DNA of 20,086 nt from an uncultured Lachnospiraceae bacterium (lineage in GTDB: Bacteria; Bacillota; Clostridia; Lachnospirales; Lachnospiraceae). The position numbers and the translations under genes were made by a program. Shown piece by piece: positions 1 to 7,817 of this stretch (its first letter is position 1; the number at the start of each line of letters is the position of its first letter). The stretch lies in NCBI GenBank assembly GCA_934434905.1, contig CAKSAI010000022.1, positions 1 to 20,086 of the forward strand, written 5' to 3'. The notes under the pieces are model-generated. The model was not told the origin of the DNA. It did no database searches and saw nothing but the letters and a program-made list of their open reading frames with translations.

Positions 1-103
1 CCATAAATATGACATTTACATTGCCTACATCAACAACAAAGAATTCTGGAATATCGATGGTTTTGTCGTAATACTGCATTTCAGAACCGTCTGCTTTGTG
101 CAT
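1..103 (-). CDS. Hypothetical protein, 5' end only
   Basis: This is the first 34 codons of a minus-strand gene that runs off the left edge. It starts at ATG 103-101 and has an AGGAGA-type ribosome binding site about 5 nt upstream (around 109-114). The visible protein begins MHKADGSEMQYYDKTIDIPE and continues into a hydrophobic beta-strand-like stretch (FFVVDVGNVNVIF). There is no signal peptide. I do not recognise the family and assign no function. It is divergent from the sugar locus and has its own strong promoter, so it is probably not part of that system. Confidence 0.6.
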   Translation of the reverse strand, partial: MHKADGSEMQYYDKTIDIPEFFVVDVGNVNVIFM

Positions 104-193
104 AGGAATCTCCTTTCATTTAAAAATACGTCATTAATTAAGAAAAGATGGCGGTACAAAATATTTTTACCGTATCTTATTCGTGTTAAAATC

Positions 194-221
194 ATTATAA
201 AAGAAAAGCGAAAAAAGTCAA
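194..221 (-). promoter_or_regulatory. Sigma-A-type promoter for the leftward gene
   Basis: Read on the minus strand, a -35 box TTGACT (221-216) is separated by 16 nt from a perfect -10 box TATAAT (199-194). Transcription would start near 187 and give a leader of about 85 nt before the ATG at 103. This is the best sigma-A promoter match seen in the window. Confidence 0.7.
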
Positions 222-354
222 GAGACGAAATAAAAGTCATAATAAGATGGAAAAATGTGGATGTTCAGAAGAACTGTTGGTTAAAATTACCAAAAATATT
301 TCAAATGCGGTAATGGCGGATTTTTGAATCTTATATGAAAAAAAGAACATCTGA

Positions 355-359
355 AGAGG
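355..359 (+). promoter_or_regulatory. Ribosome binding site that sets the GH36 start
   Basis: AGAGG lies 5 nt before the ATG at 365. The upstream in-frame ATG at 335 has no comparable site at a usable distance. Family alignment from memory also favours 365: GH36 proteins usually open with a short M-x-I/V-x-F/Y strand, which matches MAVIFEEKK. No convincing plus-strand promoter was found in 104-334. Confidence 0.6.
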
Positions 360-364
360 TAAAT

Positions 365-2578
365 ATGGCAGTAATATTCGAAGAAAAGAAAAATATGTTC
401 CTGCTCACAACGAGAAACACACAGTATGTTTTCAAGATCATCGGGGGCAAATATCTGATCCATTGCTATTACGGATACCGTTCCGAAAGCCTGGATTTTG
501 CACAGAATGTGTTGGCACTCCCCTTTTCTCCCGGAATAAAAGTTGCTGAGCAGGACAGATTCTCATTAAATGATGCGCCACTGGAATGTTCCTTTCATGG
601 AAGCGGTGACTACCGTTGCTCTTCTTTGAAGATAAAGGGGAAGTACGGAGATAGCTGTACCTTCTTTACATACTGTGACTATGAGATCATAAAGGGCAGA
701 AAGGAGATACCGGGCATTCCGTTCGCACGGGCAGCAGAGGATACAGAAACATTGAAGATCCGTATGTTGGATGAAGTGAATGGGTGTTATCTGACGCTTT
801 ACTATACCGTGTATCCCTCCCATGATCTGATTACGAGATATTTCACCATCGATAATCAGGGGCAGGATCCGGTAAAGCTTCAGAAGGCCATGAGTATCTG
901 TCTGGATCTGCCCGGTCATGAATATGACGTGATCACGCTCTATGGCTGCCAGACAGCGGAGCGTAATATGCAGCGCAAGTCGGTGGGTTATGGAAACTAC
1001 AGTATCGGAAGCCGGAGAGGTGCTTCCAGCCATGATTTTAATCCGTTCCTGGCGTTGGCGTCCCCGGATACCAACGAAGAAAGCGGTGATGTATATGCAT
1101 TTAACCTTGTATACAGCGGAAGCTTCCTGGATGAAGTGGAGGTAGACGCACAGGGAAATACAAGAGTGGGAATCGGCCTTGGCGAAGAGAATTTCGCATA
1201 CACCATAGAAGCCGGAGAACAATTCGCTTCCCCGGAGGCGATCATGCTGTATACCTCCCAGGGACTTGGTGACATGTCCCGGAAGCTGCATTCCTTTATC
1301 CGCGATACGATTGTGCCGGAAGAGATATTCAAACAGCGGCCGGTGGTACTGAATACATGGGAAGCACTCTATTTTGACATTGACAGTAAGACAGTGCTGG
1401 AGCTTGCGGAGGAAGCGAAAGCCTGCGGGATGGATATGATCGTCGTGGACGATGGATGGTTTGGAAAACGGAATGATGATACGGCCGGGCTGGGAGACTG
1501 GTATCCGAATCCGCAGAAATTTCCTGAGGGTTTGAAGCAAACCGTGGAGGAAGTAAAGAAAAAGGGAATGAAATTTGGCATCTGGATCGAACCGGAGATG
1601 GTGAACCCGGACAGTGAGTTATACCGGGCACACCCGGACTGGTGCCTGAATTGCAGGGAACGCACGCCTACCCTGGCAAGGAATCAGCTGTTACTTGACT
1701 TTTGTAATCCCAAGGTGCTGGATTTCTTAAAAGAGTCATTTTCGGAGACATTCCGAAATGTGCCCATCGATTACCTGAAATGGGATTTTAACCGCACACT
1801 GTCCGAAGTGGGTTCCGCCTATCTTCCGGAATACAAGCAGGACGAAGCCTATTTCCGCTACCAGTTGGGAGTATATGAGCTCTATTACTGGTTCCGTGAG
1901 AATTTCCCACAGGTAATGATTGAGAACTGCAGCGGCGGAGGAGGCAGATATGATCTTGGCATGATGGCGGTTTCGCATCAGATTTGGGCGAGTGACAATA
2001 CAGATGCCGCTGACCGGCTGCGGATCCAGTATGGCAGTACGATCGCATATCCGGCCTCCGTCATGTCCTGTCATGTATCGAAACCAGGTGAACGGAGAGG
2101 GCGGAAAAACACCTTGGACTATAAGTTCAAGGTGGCGTTGGGCGGCATGCTTGGATATGAACTGAACCTGCTGGAAGCATCGGATGATACCAAAAAAGAG
2201 ATAAAGGATCAGATCGATTTCTACCGCCGGGTGGAACCTGTGATCAAGAACGGCCAGCTCTTCCGACTGGTATCTCCCTATGAGAGACAGGAGGAGGTAA
2301 GCGCATATTACTATGCGGATAAGCCGGAAGGAGCAGAAAAGATCCTGCTTTCTTATCTGCAGAATGAGCCGTATCAGAGGCGCGAAATGAGCTGGCATAT
2401 GGAGCTGCCGCCGTTAAAGGTATATACCCTGAGGATAAGGGCGGCTGACGCAGAAGCAATCTATCAGGAAAAGATAACCGGACAGATGTATGCGGGAATT
2501 GATTTGCAGAGAGGCATACAGATCCGGATGGCAAAGGAGGCGGAATACGGGAAGATAATGTTTCTGGAAAAACAATAA
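365..2578 (+). CDS. Alpha-galactosidase, glycoside hydrolase family 36, cytoplasmic
   Basis: This enzyme is predicted to hydrolyse terminal alpha-1,6-galactosyl residues from oligosaccharides such as melibiose or raffinose-type sugars, with retention of configuration. At 737 residues it has the usual length for bacterial GH36. An N-terminal beta-supersandwich of about 330 residues precedes the (beta/alpha)8 barrel. Hallmarks seen: DDGWFG (Asp362-Asp363), WIEPEMVNPDSELY, the nucleophile motif KWDFNR (Asp474), the substrate-binding loop ENCSGGGGR, and the acid/base region ASDNTDA (Asp544). The nucleophile-to-acid/base spacing of 70 residues agrees with characterised GH36 enzymes as I recall them. 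The NCSGGGGR loop is the type associated with galactose rather than N-acetylgalactosamine. There is no signal peptide, so it should act on imported sugar. The gene stands 112 nt upstream of the transporter operon and may be co-transcribed with it. Symbols such as aga, rafA or melA are used for this family, but none can be chosen from sequence alone. Confidence 0.93.
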   Translation: MAVIFEEKKNMFLLTTRNTQYVFKIIGGKYLIHCYYGYRSESLDFAQNVLALPFSPGIKVAEQDRFSLNDAPLECSFHGSGDYRCSSLKIKGKYGDSCTFFTYCDYEIIKGRKEIPGIPFARAAEDTETLKIRMLDEVNGCYLTLYYTVYPSHDLITRYFTIDNQGQDPVKLQKAMSICLDLPGHEYDVITLYGCQTAERNMQRKSVGYGNYSIGSRRGASSHDFNPFLALASPDTNEESGDVYAFNLVYSGSFLDEVEVDAQGNTRVGIGLGEENFAYTIEAGEQFASPEAIMLYTSQGLGDMSRKLHSFIRDTIVPEEIFKQRPVVLNTWEALYFDIDSKTVLELAEEAKACGMDMIVVDDGWFGKRNDDTAGLGDWYPNPQKFPEGLKQTVEEVKKKGMKFGIWIEPEMVNPDSELYRAHPDWCLNCRERTPTLARNQLLLDFCNPKVLDFLKESFSETFRNVPIDYLKWDFNRTLSEVGSAYLPEYKQDEAYFRYQLGVYELYYWFRENFPQVMIENCSGGGGRYDLGMMAVSHQIWASDNTDAADRLRIQYGSTIAYPASVMSCHVSKPGERRGRKNTLDYKFKVALGGMLGYELNLLEASDDTKKEIKDQIDFYRRVEPVIKNGQLFRLVSPYERQEEVSAYYYADKPEGAEKILLSYLQNEPYQRREMSWHMELPPLKVYTLRIRAADAEAIYQEKITGQMYAGIDLQRGIQIRMAKEAEYGKIMFLEKQ

Positions 2579-2610
2579 GAGGGAAGAGTATATAACGATA
2601 AATTATGTTT

Positions 2611-2638
2611 TTGAGTAACAAAGAGGGATGAGTATTAA
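2611..2638 (+). promoter_or_regulatory. Possible weak promoter in the gap before the surface-protein gene
   Basis: TTGAGT (2611-2616), a 16-nt spacer and TATTAA (2633-2638) form a moderate sigma-A match inside the 112-nt gap at 2579-2691. No terminator hairpin was seen in this gap. It could allow transcription of the downstream operon independently of the alpha-galactosidase gene. The match is weak and the claim is tentative. Confidence 0.25.
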
Positions 2639-2691
2639 GGATAAAAGCATTTGTACGAAATGAAAACCAATCAAATCAAAGGAGGGCATGT

Positions 2692-4416
2692 ATGAAGAAG
2701 AGAATAATGGCAGCTTTGACAGCGCTCATGTTGTTAAGTACGTCTATGCTGACGGTAACTGCGGATGAGGGCGTTAAGGTAAGTACAGAGAATTACAGTG
2801 TTTTCTATAATGCTTCCGAAGATGTTTTCTTATGCAATGAGAAGACCATCGGCTCGGAAGCGGGAACGAAATATTTCATGACCTATACAGTAAAATCCGT
2901 GACAAATGCGGGAGCAACGCAGCAGGGTGTCGTTGGGACAGAGGATAAGGACAAGACATACCCGTATGATAAAACAGGCTATATGTATTATGAATTCGGT
3001 CAGGATATGCTTAAGGAGGGTTACACCTATTTTCTTGAGTTTACGGTTACGGAAGACGGGTATGACTATTCCGTTGCAAAAGCAAAGCCGGGGGAAGAAC
3101 CGGAATATGTATACCTCCAGATGGAGTATGGGGCAAAAAGTGCGAAGACGGGTTATTTCGGACTTTGGTTTGGCGTTGGGAAGATGTCAGCGGAGCTTAT
3201 CAAGGTCAGATGCTACGACCGTGCAGGCAACGATCTTGGAGTGACCAGTCCAAGAGGACGAGCGGCGGTCGTACCGGAAAAGACCATAGCAAAAGATACG
3301 AAGATCGACCATCGTTATAACATTACGATAAGCAAACAGGCGAATGTGGCGATCAGCAATGAGCTGGTTACAGAGTCAAATAAGATTTTCATGGAATATA
3401 AGGTAAAAAGCGCAGAAGGTAATCTCTATCAGAATGGATTATGTCTGACAAATAATCCAACCGGAAAATGGCCGTTTGCTTCAGGCGGGATGTTGCAGCA
3501 GAATGAGATGAAGGGCGACAATGAGGTTGGTCCGCTTCTGACACCGGACGCCGAATACCTGATCGTATTTGAGAAGGGAGCGGATGCATTTACCGGAGTG
3601 GTACAGAAGACGTTGAATGGAGAGACGGAAACCTTTGTGTTTCCAATCAAATTCGGAACCTATGACGCGACCGGACAATATTTCTCCATATGGTTGGGAG
3701 AAGGTGACACGCACCTGGTGAGCTGTGTGCTCAAGGATTTCAAGTGCTATGACGATAAGGGAAGGAATCTGAAGGTACAATGTAATCAGACAGCGACGAT
3801 CCGCCATATCGGAGCGCTGGAGGACTATTCCGGCTGTGAAGCGGTGTACTATTGTGAGAAGGACGGCAGTGTGTACGGCCTGTATAAGGATCAGACCTTA
3901 AAATATACCGAACTTTCCGGCACGAGGAATGGTACATACAGTATCTCGGCAAATGAGATCACGATCCAAGTGGAGGATAAGGAGACAGAAAAGGTGCCTT
4001 ACCGCTATCACGCGTTTACGGATACATCTGAAAGAACCTATAAGCGATTATATAATTACAAGTTGAATTTTGTAACCGGAACAGAGGAAACCATTGAAAC
4101 ACAGACATTCGGCCAGGAAAACGGATATGCACCGGAGAAGCCGGAGGATCCAAGCCTTACAGGTGCAAGCTTTATAGGCTGGTATAACAAGGAAGGCGAG
4201 GCGTATGATTTTGACAAATGGGTTACAAAGTCAGAAACCCTATATGCAAAGTGGGAAGGAAGCGACGGACGCCAGTTTTTGGCGGTAGAGATTGACGGTG
4301 GACAGACAGACTTTACACCATATATTGCCGTCGCAGCCAGCGTGCTGATTCTTCTCGCAGCATGTGCCGGAAGTATCGTCTTGATAGTAAGGGGGAAGAA
4401 ATATGCTGGCGAATAA
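2692..4416 (+). CDS. Membrane-anchored surface protein with two repeated modules and an InlB-type B-repeat
   Basis: This 574-residue exported protein probably binds substrate or acts as a scaffold next to the transporter. A signal peptide (residues 1-24, cut after TVTA) is followed by two related beta-rich segments, about 30-185 and 203-365. Each has a pattern of strand, long loop, a 'GYFGLWFGVG' or 'GQYFSIWLGEG' strand, then '[KR]CYDxxGxxL'. A small beta segment follows. Residues 458-523 match the Listeria-Bacteroides repeat (Flg_new/InlB B-repeat: ..LNFVTG..GYAPEKPEDP..FIGWYN..TLYAKWEG). One transmembrane helix (544-566) and a short basic tail (RGKK) follow, so the body should be outside and the C-terminus inside. 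There is no LPXTG motif. The start is fixed by AAAGGAGGG about 5 nt upstream. The last 14 nt overlap the next gene, which suggests translational coupling to the permease. The two repeats are unrecognised; a concanavalin-like fold is a guess. No catalytic motif was seen. Confidence 0.8.
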   Translation: MKKRIMAALTALMLLSTSMLTVTADEGVKVSTENYSVFYNASEDVFLCNEKTIGSEAGTKYFMTYTVKSVTNAGATQQGVVGTEDKDKTYPYDKTGYMYYEFGQDMLKEGYTYFLEFTVTEDGYDYSVAKAKPGEEPEYVYLQMEYGAKSAKTGYFGLWFGVGKMSAELIKVRCYDRAGNDLGVTSPRGRAAVVPEKTIAKDTKIDHRYNITISKQANVAISNELVTESNKIFMEYKVKSAEGNLYQNGLCLTNNPTGKWPFASGGMLQQNEMKGDNEVGPLLTPDAEYLIVFEKGADAFTGVVQKTLNGETETFVFPIKFGTYDATGQYFSIWLGEGDTHLVSCVLKDFKCYDDKGRNLKVQCNQTATIRHIGALEDYSGCEAVYYCEKDGSVYGLYKDQTLKYTELSGTRNGTYSISANEITIQVEDKETEKVPYRYHAFTDTSERTYKRLYNYKLNFVTGTEETIETQTFGQENGYAPEKPEDPSLTGASFIGWYNKEGEAYDFDKWVTKSETLYAKWEGSDGRQFLAVEIDGGQTDFTPYIAVAASVLILLAACAGSIVLIVRGKKYAGE

Positions 4417-5341
4417 AGCGGCAGTCACAGAGTTTCAGAGGAAGAAACCGCGGGATAAAGAAAAGATTGCATTTATCATTTTCTGTACCCTGATACCGGT
4501 AATACAGTGGTTGGTCTTTTATGTGTATACGAATTTCTCCTCTGTCATATTGGCATTTAAGGGAAGTACGGGAGCTTTTTCGCTGGAGAATTTTCAGAGA
4601 TTTTTTACGGAATTACAACTGGAATCATCGGAAATAAGGCTGGCGTTTCGAAATACATTCCTGACCTTTGTAATCATTCTGATCAGCTATCCGTTTAAGG
4701 TGCTTGTTTCTTATTTTATATATAAGAAGATTCCGTTTGCCGGGCTGTACCGTATCCTGTTTTTCCTGCCGAGCATTTTGTTCTCGGTCTGTACCGCAAT
4801 GGTATTTAAACAACTGGTAGGTGTGAATGGGTTTATCGCACAGTGGGTGCAGCAATGGCTGGGATTAGAGCAGGTGCCGGAGCTTCTGGCAGATTCACGG
4901 TTTGCCAATACAGTGGTTATTCTGCACATGCTGTGGCTGGGCTTTCCGGGTGACCTGATCATCTGGGGCGGAACCTTTGCAAGAATACCGGAGGAACTAT
5001 TGGAAGCAGGAAGAATCGACGGTGTGAACTGGTGGCAGGAATTCACAAAGATCACAGTTCCACTGGTATGGCCGACCTTGTCACTGCAGATGGTTCTTAT
5101 GATATGCGGCATCTTCGGAGCAAGTGGTGCGAATTTCCTGCTTACAGGCGGCGGACATGGGACGATTACCTTCAGTACATGGACGTATTTACAGACCCTT
5201 AATAATTCGGGTACGGCATATACATCAAATGTATTTAACTATATGTCGGCAGTCGGACTTATGGTTACGATAGTGGCTGTTATTTTGTCCTTGTCGATCA
5301 GAAGGATTACGGACAAAGTGTTCAACGATATCGATTTCTAA
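4403..5341 (+). CDS. Sugar ABC transporter permease, CUT1 family (first subunit, UgpA/LplB type)
   Basis: This is one of two integral membrane subunits of an importer for oligosaccharides. It has 312 residues and about six hydrophobic segments, beginning near residues 25-45 and ending near 275-298. The cytoplasmic EAA loop that contacts the ATPase is clear at residues 197-222 (EELLEAGRIDGVNWWQEF, with the conserved A/G-x-x-D-G core). The ATG at 4403 lies inside the end of the preceding gene and is served by an AGGGGGAAG site. The second permease starts 15 nt after its stop. The family is secure. The substrate cannot be read from the sequence and is inferred from the neighbouring glycosidases. 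Confidence 0.93.
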   Translation: MLANKAAVTEFQRKKPRDKEKIAFIIFCTLIPVIQWLVFYVYTNFSSVILAFKGSTGAFSLENFQRFFTELQLESSEIRLAFRNTFLTFVIILISYPFKVLVSYFIYKKIPFAGLYRILFFLPSILFSVCTAMVFKQLVGVNGFIAQWVQQWLGLEQVPELLADSRFANTVVILHMLWLGFPGDLIIWGGTFARIPEELLEAGRIDGVNWWQEFTKITVPLVWPTLSLQMVLMICGIFGASGANFLLTGGGHGTITFSTWTYLQTLNNSGTAYTSNVFNYMSAVGLMVTIVAVILSLSIRRITDKVFNDIDF

Positions 5342-5356
5342 GGAGGACATAAGATT

Positions 5357-6223
5357 ATGAAAATATTTAGCAGATTTAAGCGGAAATCGAAAGTCGAAGT
5401 GGCACTGTATTGTTTCGTATCCTTGATCTTTGCGATTGTAGCGGCAAGCTATGTGTATATCCTTGTCTGGGCTGTGATCGCAGGTACAAAAACGCATTCT
5501 GAAATCGTCATGAATCCGTTTTCGCTCCCGGAAACGTGGCACTGGGAACATTTTTTGGAAGTGTTTTCCTTATTAAAGGTAGGAAAAAGCAATTTTTTTG
5601 ACATGCTTTTTAACAGCGTATGGTTTTCCGTGGTAGGTGTATTCATTAATCAGTTTACGACGATTACCTTTGCGTACTGCTGCACGAAATACAAGTTTCC
5701 GGGGAGCAACTGGCCATATGCGATCATACTGGTGATGATGACACTTCCGATTTACGGCGCAGGCGGAGCAACCTATGCGCTGTACCGGAATCTCGGACTG
5801 GTGGATACGTATTGGCATGTTATCGCGTCTGCCGGTGGATTTTCCGTTATGTTCCTGTACTATCGCGCTTTCTTCCAGAATCTTTCCTGGACCTATGCGG
5901 AGGCGGCACAGATGGATGGTGCAGGACATTTCCAGATCTATTTCAAGGTAATGCTTCCCCAGGCGAAGCCGATCTTTGGAGCCTTGTTCCTGACACAGTG
6001 GCTAAGTACATGGAACAGCTACGAATCAGCACTGATCTATCTGCCGAATTTACCTACCCTGCCGGTAGGAATCTACCAGTTCAATATAGAGATGATGTAC
6101 CGGGCAAGACTGGATATTTTATTTGCAGCCTGCGTCATTATAGCACTTCCGGCGCTGGTGCTGTTCACTGCATTTAATAAAGTTATTACCACCAATGTTT
6201 CCATTGGCGGCATCAAAGGGTGA
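5357..6223 (+). CDS. Sugar ABC transporter permease, CUT1 family (second subunit, UgpE/YteP-partner type)
   Basis: This is the second membrane subunit of the importer and should form a heterodimer with the preceding gene product. It has 288 residues, opens with a basic stretch (KIFSRFKRKSK) and has about six hydrophobic segments. The EAA loop at about residues 180-206 reads YAEAAQMDGAGHFQIYFKV followed by MLPQAKP, a very typical form. The ending, with a hydrophobic segment and a short tail 'VSIGGIKG', is also typical of this subunit class (MalG-like proteins end in V..G..KG). AAGGAGG lies 9 nt before the ATG. The next gene follows after 29 nt. Confidence 0.93.
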   Translation: MKIFSRFKRKSKVEVALYCFVSLIFAIVAASYVYILVWAVIAGTKTHSEIVMNPFSLPETWHWEHFLEVFSLLKVGKSNFFDMLFNSVWFSVVGVFINQFTTITFAYCCTKYKFPGSNWPYAIILVMMTLPIYGAGGATYALYRNLGLVDTYWHVIASAGGFSVMFLYYRAFFQNLSWTYAEAAQMDGAGHFQIYFKVMLPQAKPIFGALFLTQWLSTWNSYESALIYLPNLPTLPVGIYQFNIEMMYRARLDILFAACVIIALPALVLFTAFNKVITTNVSIGGIKG

Positions 6224-6237
6224 GGATACCCGGAAAG

Positions 6238-6244
6238 AAGGAGG
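6238..6244 (+). promoter_or_regulatory. Ribosome binding site that sets a GTG start
   Basis: AAGGAGG is placed 8 nt before the GTG at 6253. This selects 6253 rather than the in-frame GTG at 6220, which overlaps the permease stop codon. The choice also gives a normal lipoprotein signal peptide beginning MKKRILAL. Confidence 0.75.
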
Positions 6245-6252
6245 AAACAAGA

Positions 6253-7797
6253 GTGAAGAAAAGAATTTTAGCATTGACATTAGGCCTTGTGATGGTTACC
6301 GGAGCTTTGACAGCATGCGGCGGGAAGAACGGCGGCAGCGAGACAGCGGATTCCAAGACAGATATCGAGATTGCATATTGGCAGAGCGGACTCGACGTTG
6401 CGTGGTTGGAGAACATGATTAAAGCATTCGAAACTGCGCATCCGGAATATCATGTGACATATTCCGCATCTGCGAACGCCAACGCAGTAACCACGACTTA
6501 TGGGATCGAGGGTGACAGCGTGGACCTGTATATGGCGCTGAAAAACTATGATACGAGCAAGCTGGAACCGTTGGATGATGTGTTAAATGCAACGGCAAAG
6601 GGGGAAAGCAAGACCATCGGAGAGAAGTTTGATGCGTCCTATCTTGCGCTGGAAAAAGCAAGTGACGGAAAATATTATAACCTGACCTATGGCGGCGGTA
6701 TTGTCGGAATTGTGTATAACAAGAAGATGTTTGCGGATACCGGAATTGATACAACGCCGCGTACCACCAACGAACTGGCAACTGTCTGTGACAAGCTGTA
6801 TAAGAAGGGCTGTACACCTCTTTGCCACTATGCACCGTCCGGGTATTGGGAGTTTATGGATGAGGTGTTTTTCGCACAGTATGAAGGCTTTGACTATTAT
6901 GTGAATAATTTCTATGGATGCAAGGACGAGAACGGAAACAGCCCCAGCAAGGAAGTGTTCTTAAAGAAGGATGGCCGTTACGAGACCGTAAAGGCTTACG
7001 AGAAGTTTATCACGCCGGAATATGTGCTTGCAGGCTCGAATTCTTCCGATCATATCAATATGCAGACGCAGTTCCTGAACGGAAAAGCCGCCATGATGGT
7101 AACAGGCTCATGGATTTCCAATGAGATGCGTTCCATCGGGGGGATTGAGGACTTTGAAATGATGAAAACGCCGGTGCTTTCTGCGATCATTGATAAGCTG
7201 ACGACGGTAGAGACAGAGGGAGACCTTCGTAAATTGGTTACCGCCATTGACAGCGTGACAGACGGAGAAAAGAAGCTTTCCGATTATGCAGACGGCGAGA
7301 ATTATAACGTGGAGGGTGTTGCGGTAACAAAGGCAGACTGGGAGAAGGTATCTGCAGCCCGCAATATGGTGGCTGCCAACTATTCCGGAAGCTCTGCTTA
7401 CATTCCGAATTATTCGAATGCGAAAGAGGGAGCAAAGGAATTCTTAAAGTTCATGTACTCAGATGCCGGATATAAGATATTTACGGACAACCTGCATTTA
7501 TCATTGCCCCTTACACCGGATTCCGGAGCGGTTGATACAAAGGACTGGAATTCTTACGAGATCAATCAGCTTGACCTCCTGAACAAGGCGGAATACAACG
7601 TAACCAACTACATTATGAGCAAGCACAGAATCTTTACGGACGGCGGTGCAGATATCTTTGCAGGCGTTGAATACATTAATCTGTTCTGCGCAAGCAACAA
7701 GGCAGACCGCATTTCTGCGGAGCAGGCCTGGCAGAAGGTAGAGACCGCAGTGAATGATAACTACGAAAACACATGGCTTAAGAATGTGAAGCAGTAA
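6253..7797 (+). CDS. Extracellular solute-binding lipoprotein of the sugar ABC transporter (SBP family 1)
   Basis: This is the substrate-capturing component of the importer, tethered to the outer face of the membrane. It has 514 residues from the GTG start. The lipoprotein signal has the lipobox LTAC with lipidated Cys22, followed by a Gly/Ser/Asn-rich linker. The body has family-1 binding-protein features: an early 'IEIAYWQSG' strand, 'MIKAFETAHPEYHV', a cross-over strand 'YYNLTYGGGIVGIVYNKKMF', and 'FLNGKAAMMVTGSWISNEM', which is the usual second-lobe signature. It is longer than many monosaccharide binders (about 420 residues), consistent with an oligosaccharide-binding group. It lies directly after the two permeases. 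No ATPase gene is nearby, so a shared MsmK-like ATPase encoded elsewhere is likely. Confidence 0.93.
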   Translation: MKKRILALTLGLVMVTGALTACGGKNGGSETADSKTDIEIAYWQSGLDVAWLENMIKAFETAHPEYHVTYSASANANAVTTTYGIEGDSVDLYMALKNYDTSKLEPLDDVLNATAKGESKTIGEKFDASYLALEKASDGKYYNLTYGGGIVGIVYNKKMFADTGIDTTPRTTNELATVCDKLYKKGCTPLCHYAPSGYWEFMDEVFFAQYEGFDYYVNNFYGCKDENGNSPSKEVFLKKDGRYETVKAYEKFITPEYVLAGSNSSDHINMQTQFLNGKAAMMVTGSWISNEMRSIGGIEDFEMMKTPVLSAIIDKLTTVETEGDLRKLVTAIDSVTDGEKKLSDYADGENYNVEGVAVTKADWEKVSAARNMVAANYSGSSAYIPNYSNAKEGAKEFLKFMYSDAGYKIFTDNLHLSLPLTPDSGAVDTKDWNSYEINQLDLLNKAEYNVTNYIMSKHRIFTDGGADIFAGVEYINLFCASNKADRISAEQAWQKVETAVNDNYENTWLKNVKQ

Positions 7798-7817
7798 GTG
7801 TAAATGAGGAGGGACGT

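Noticed and set aside
277..293. Imperfect inverted repeat TTGGT...ACCAA as an operator for the sugar locus
   Set aside because: The arms are only 5 bp in an AT-rich region, with no clear promoter beside it and no regulator gene in the window.
335..364. Upstream ATG at 335 as the start of the GH36 gene
   Set aside because: It has no ribosome binding site at a suitable distance, and the added ten residues (MKKRTSEEVN) are not typical of the family; ATG 365 has AGAGG 5 nt upstream.
566..1540. Antisense open frame of 324 codons within the alpha-galactosidase gene
   Set aside because: It is a shadow of a highly conserved GH36 gene, and its composition (many Cys, His and Arg) is not protein-like.
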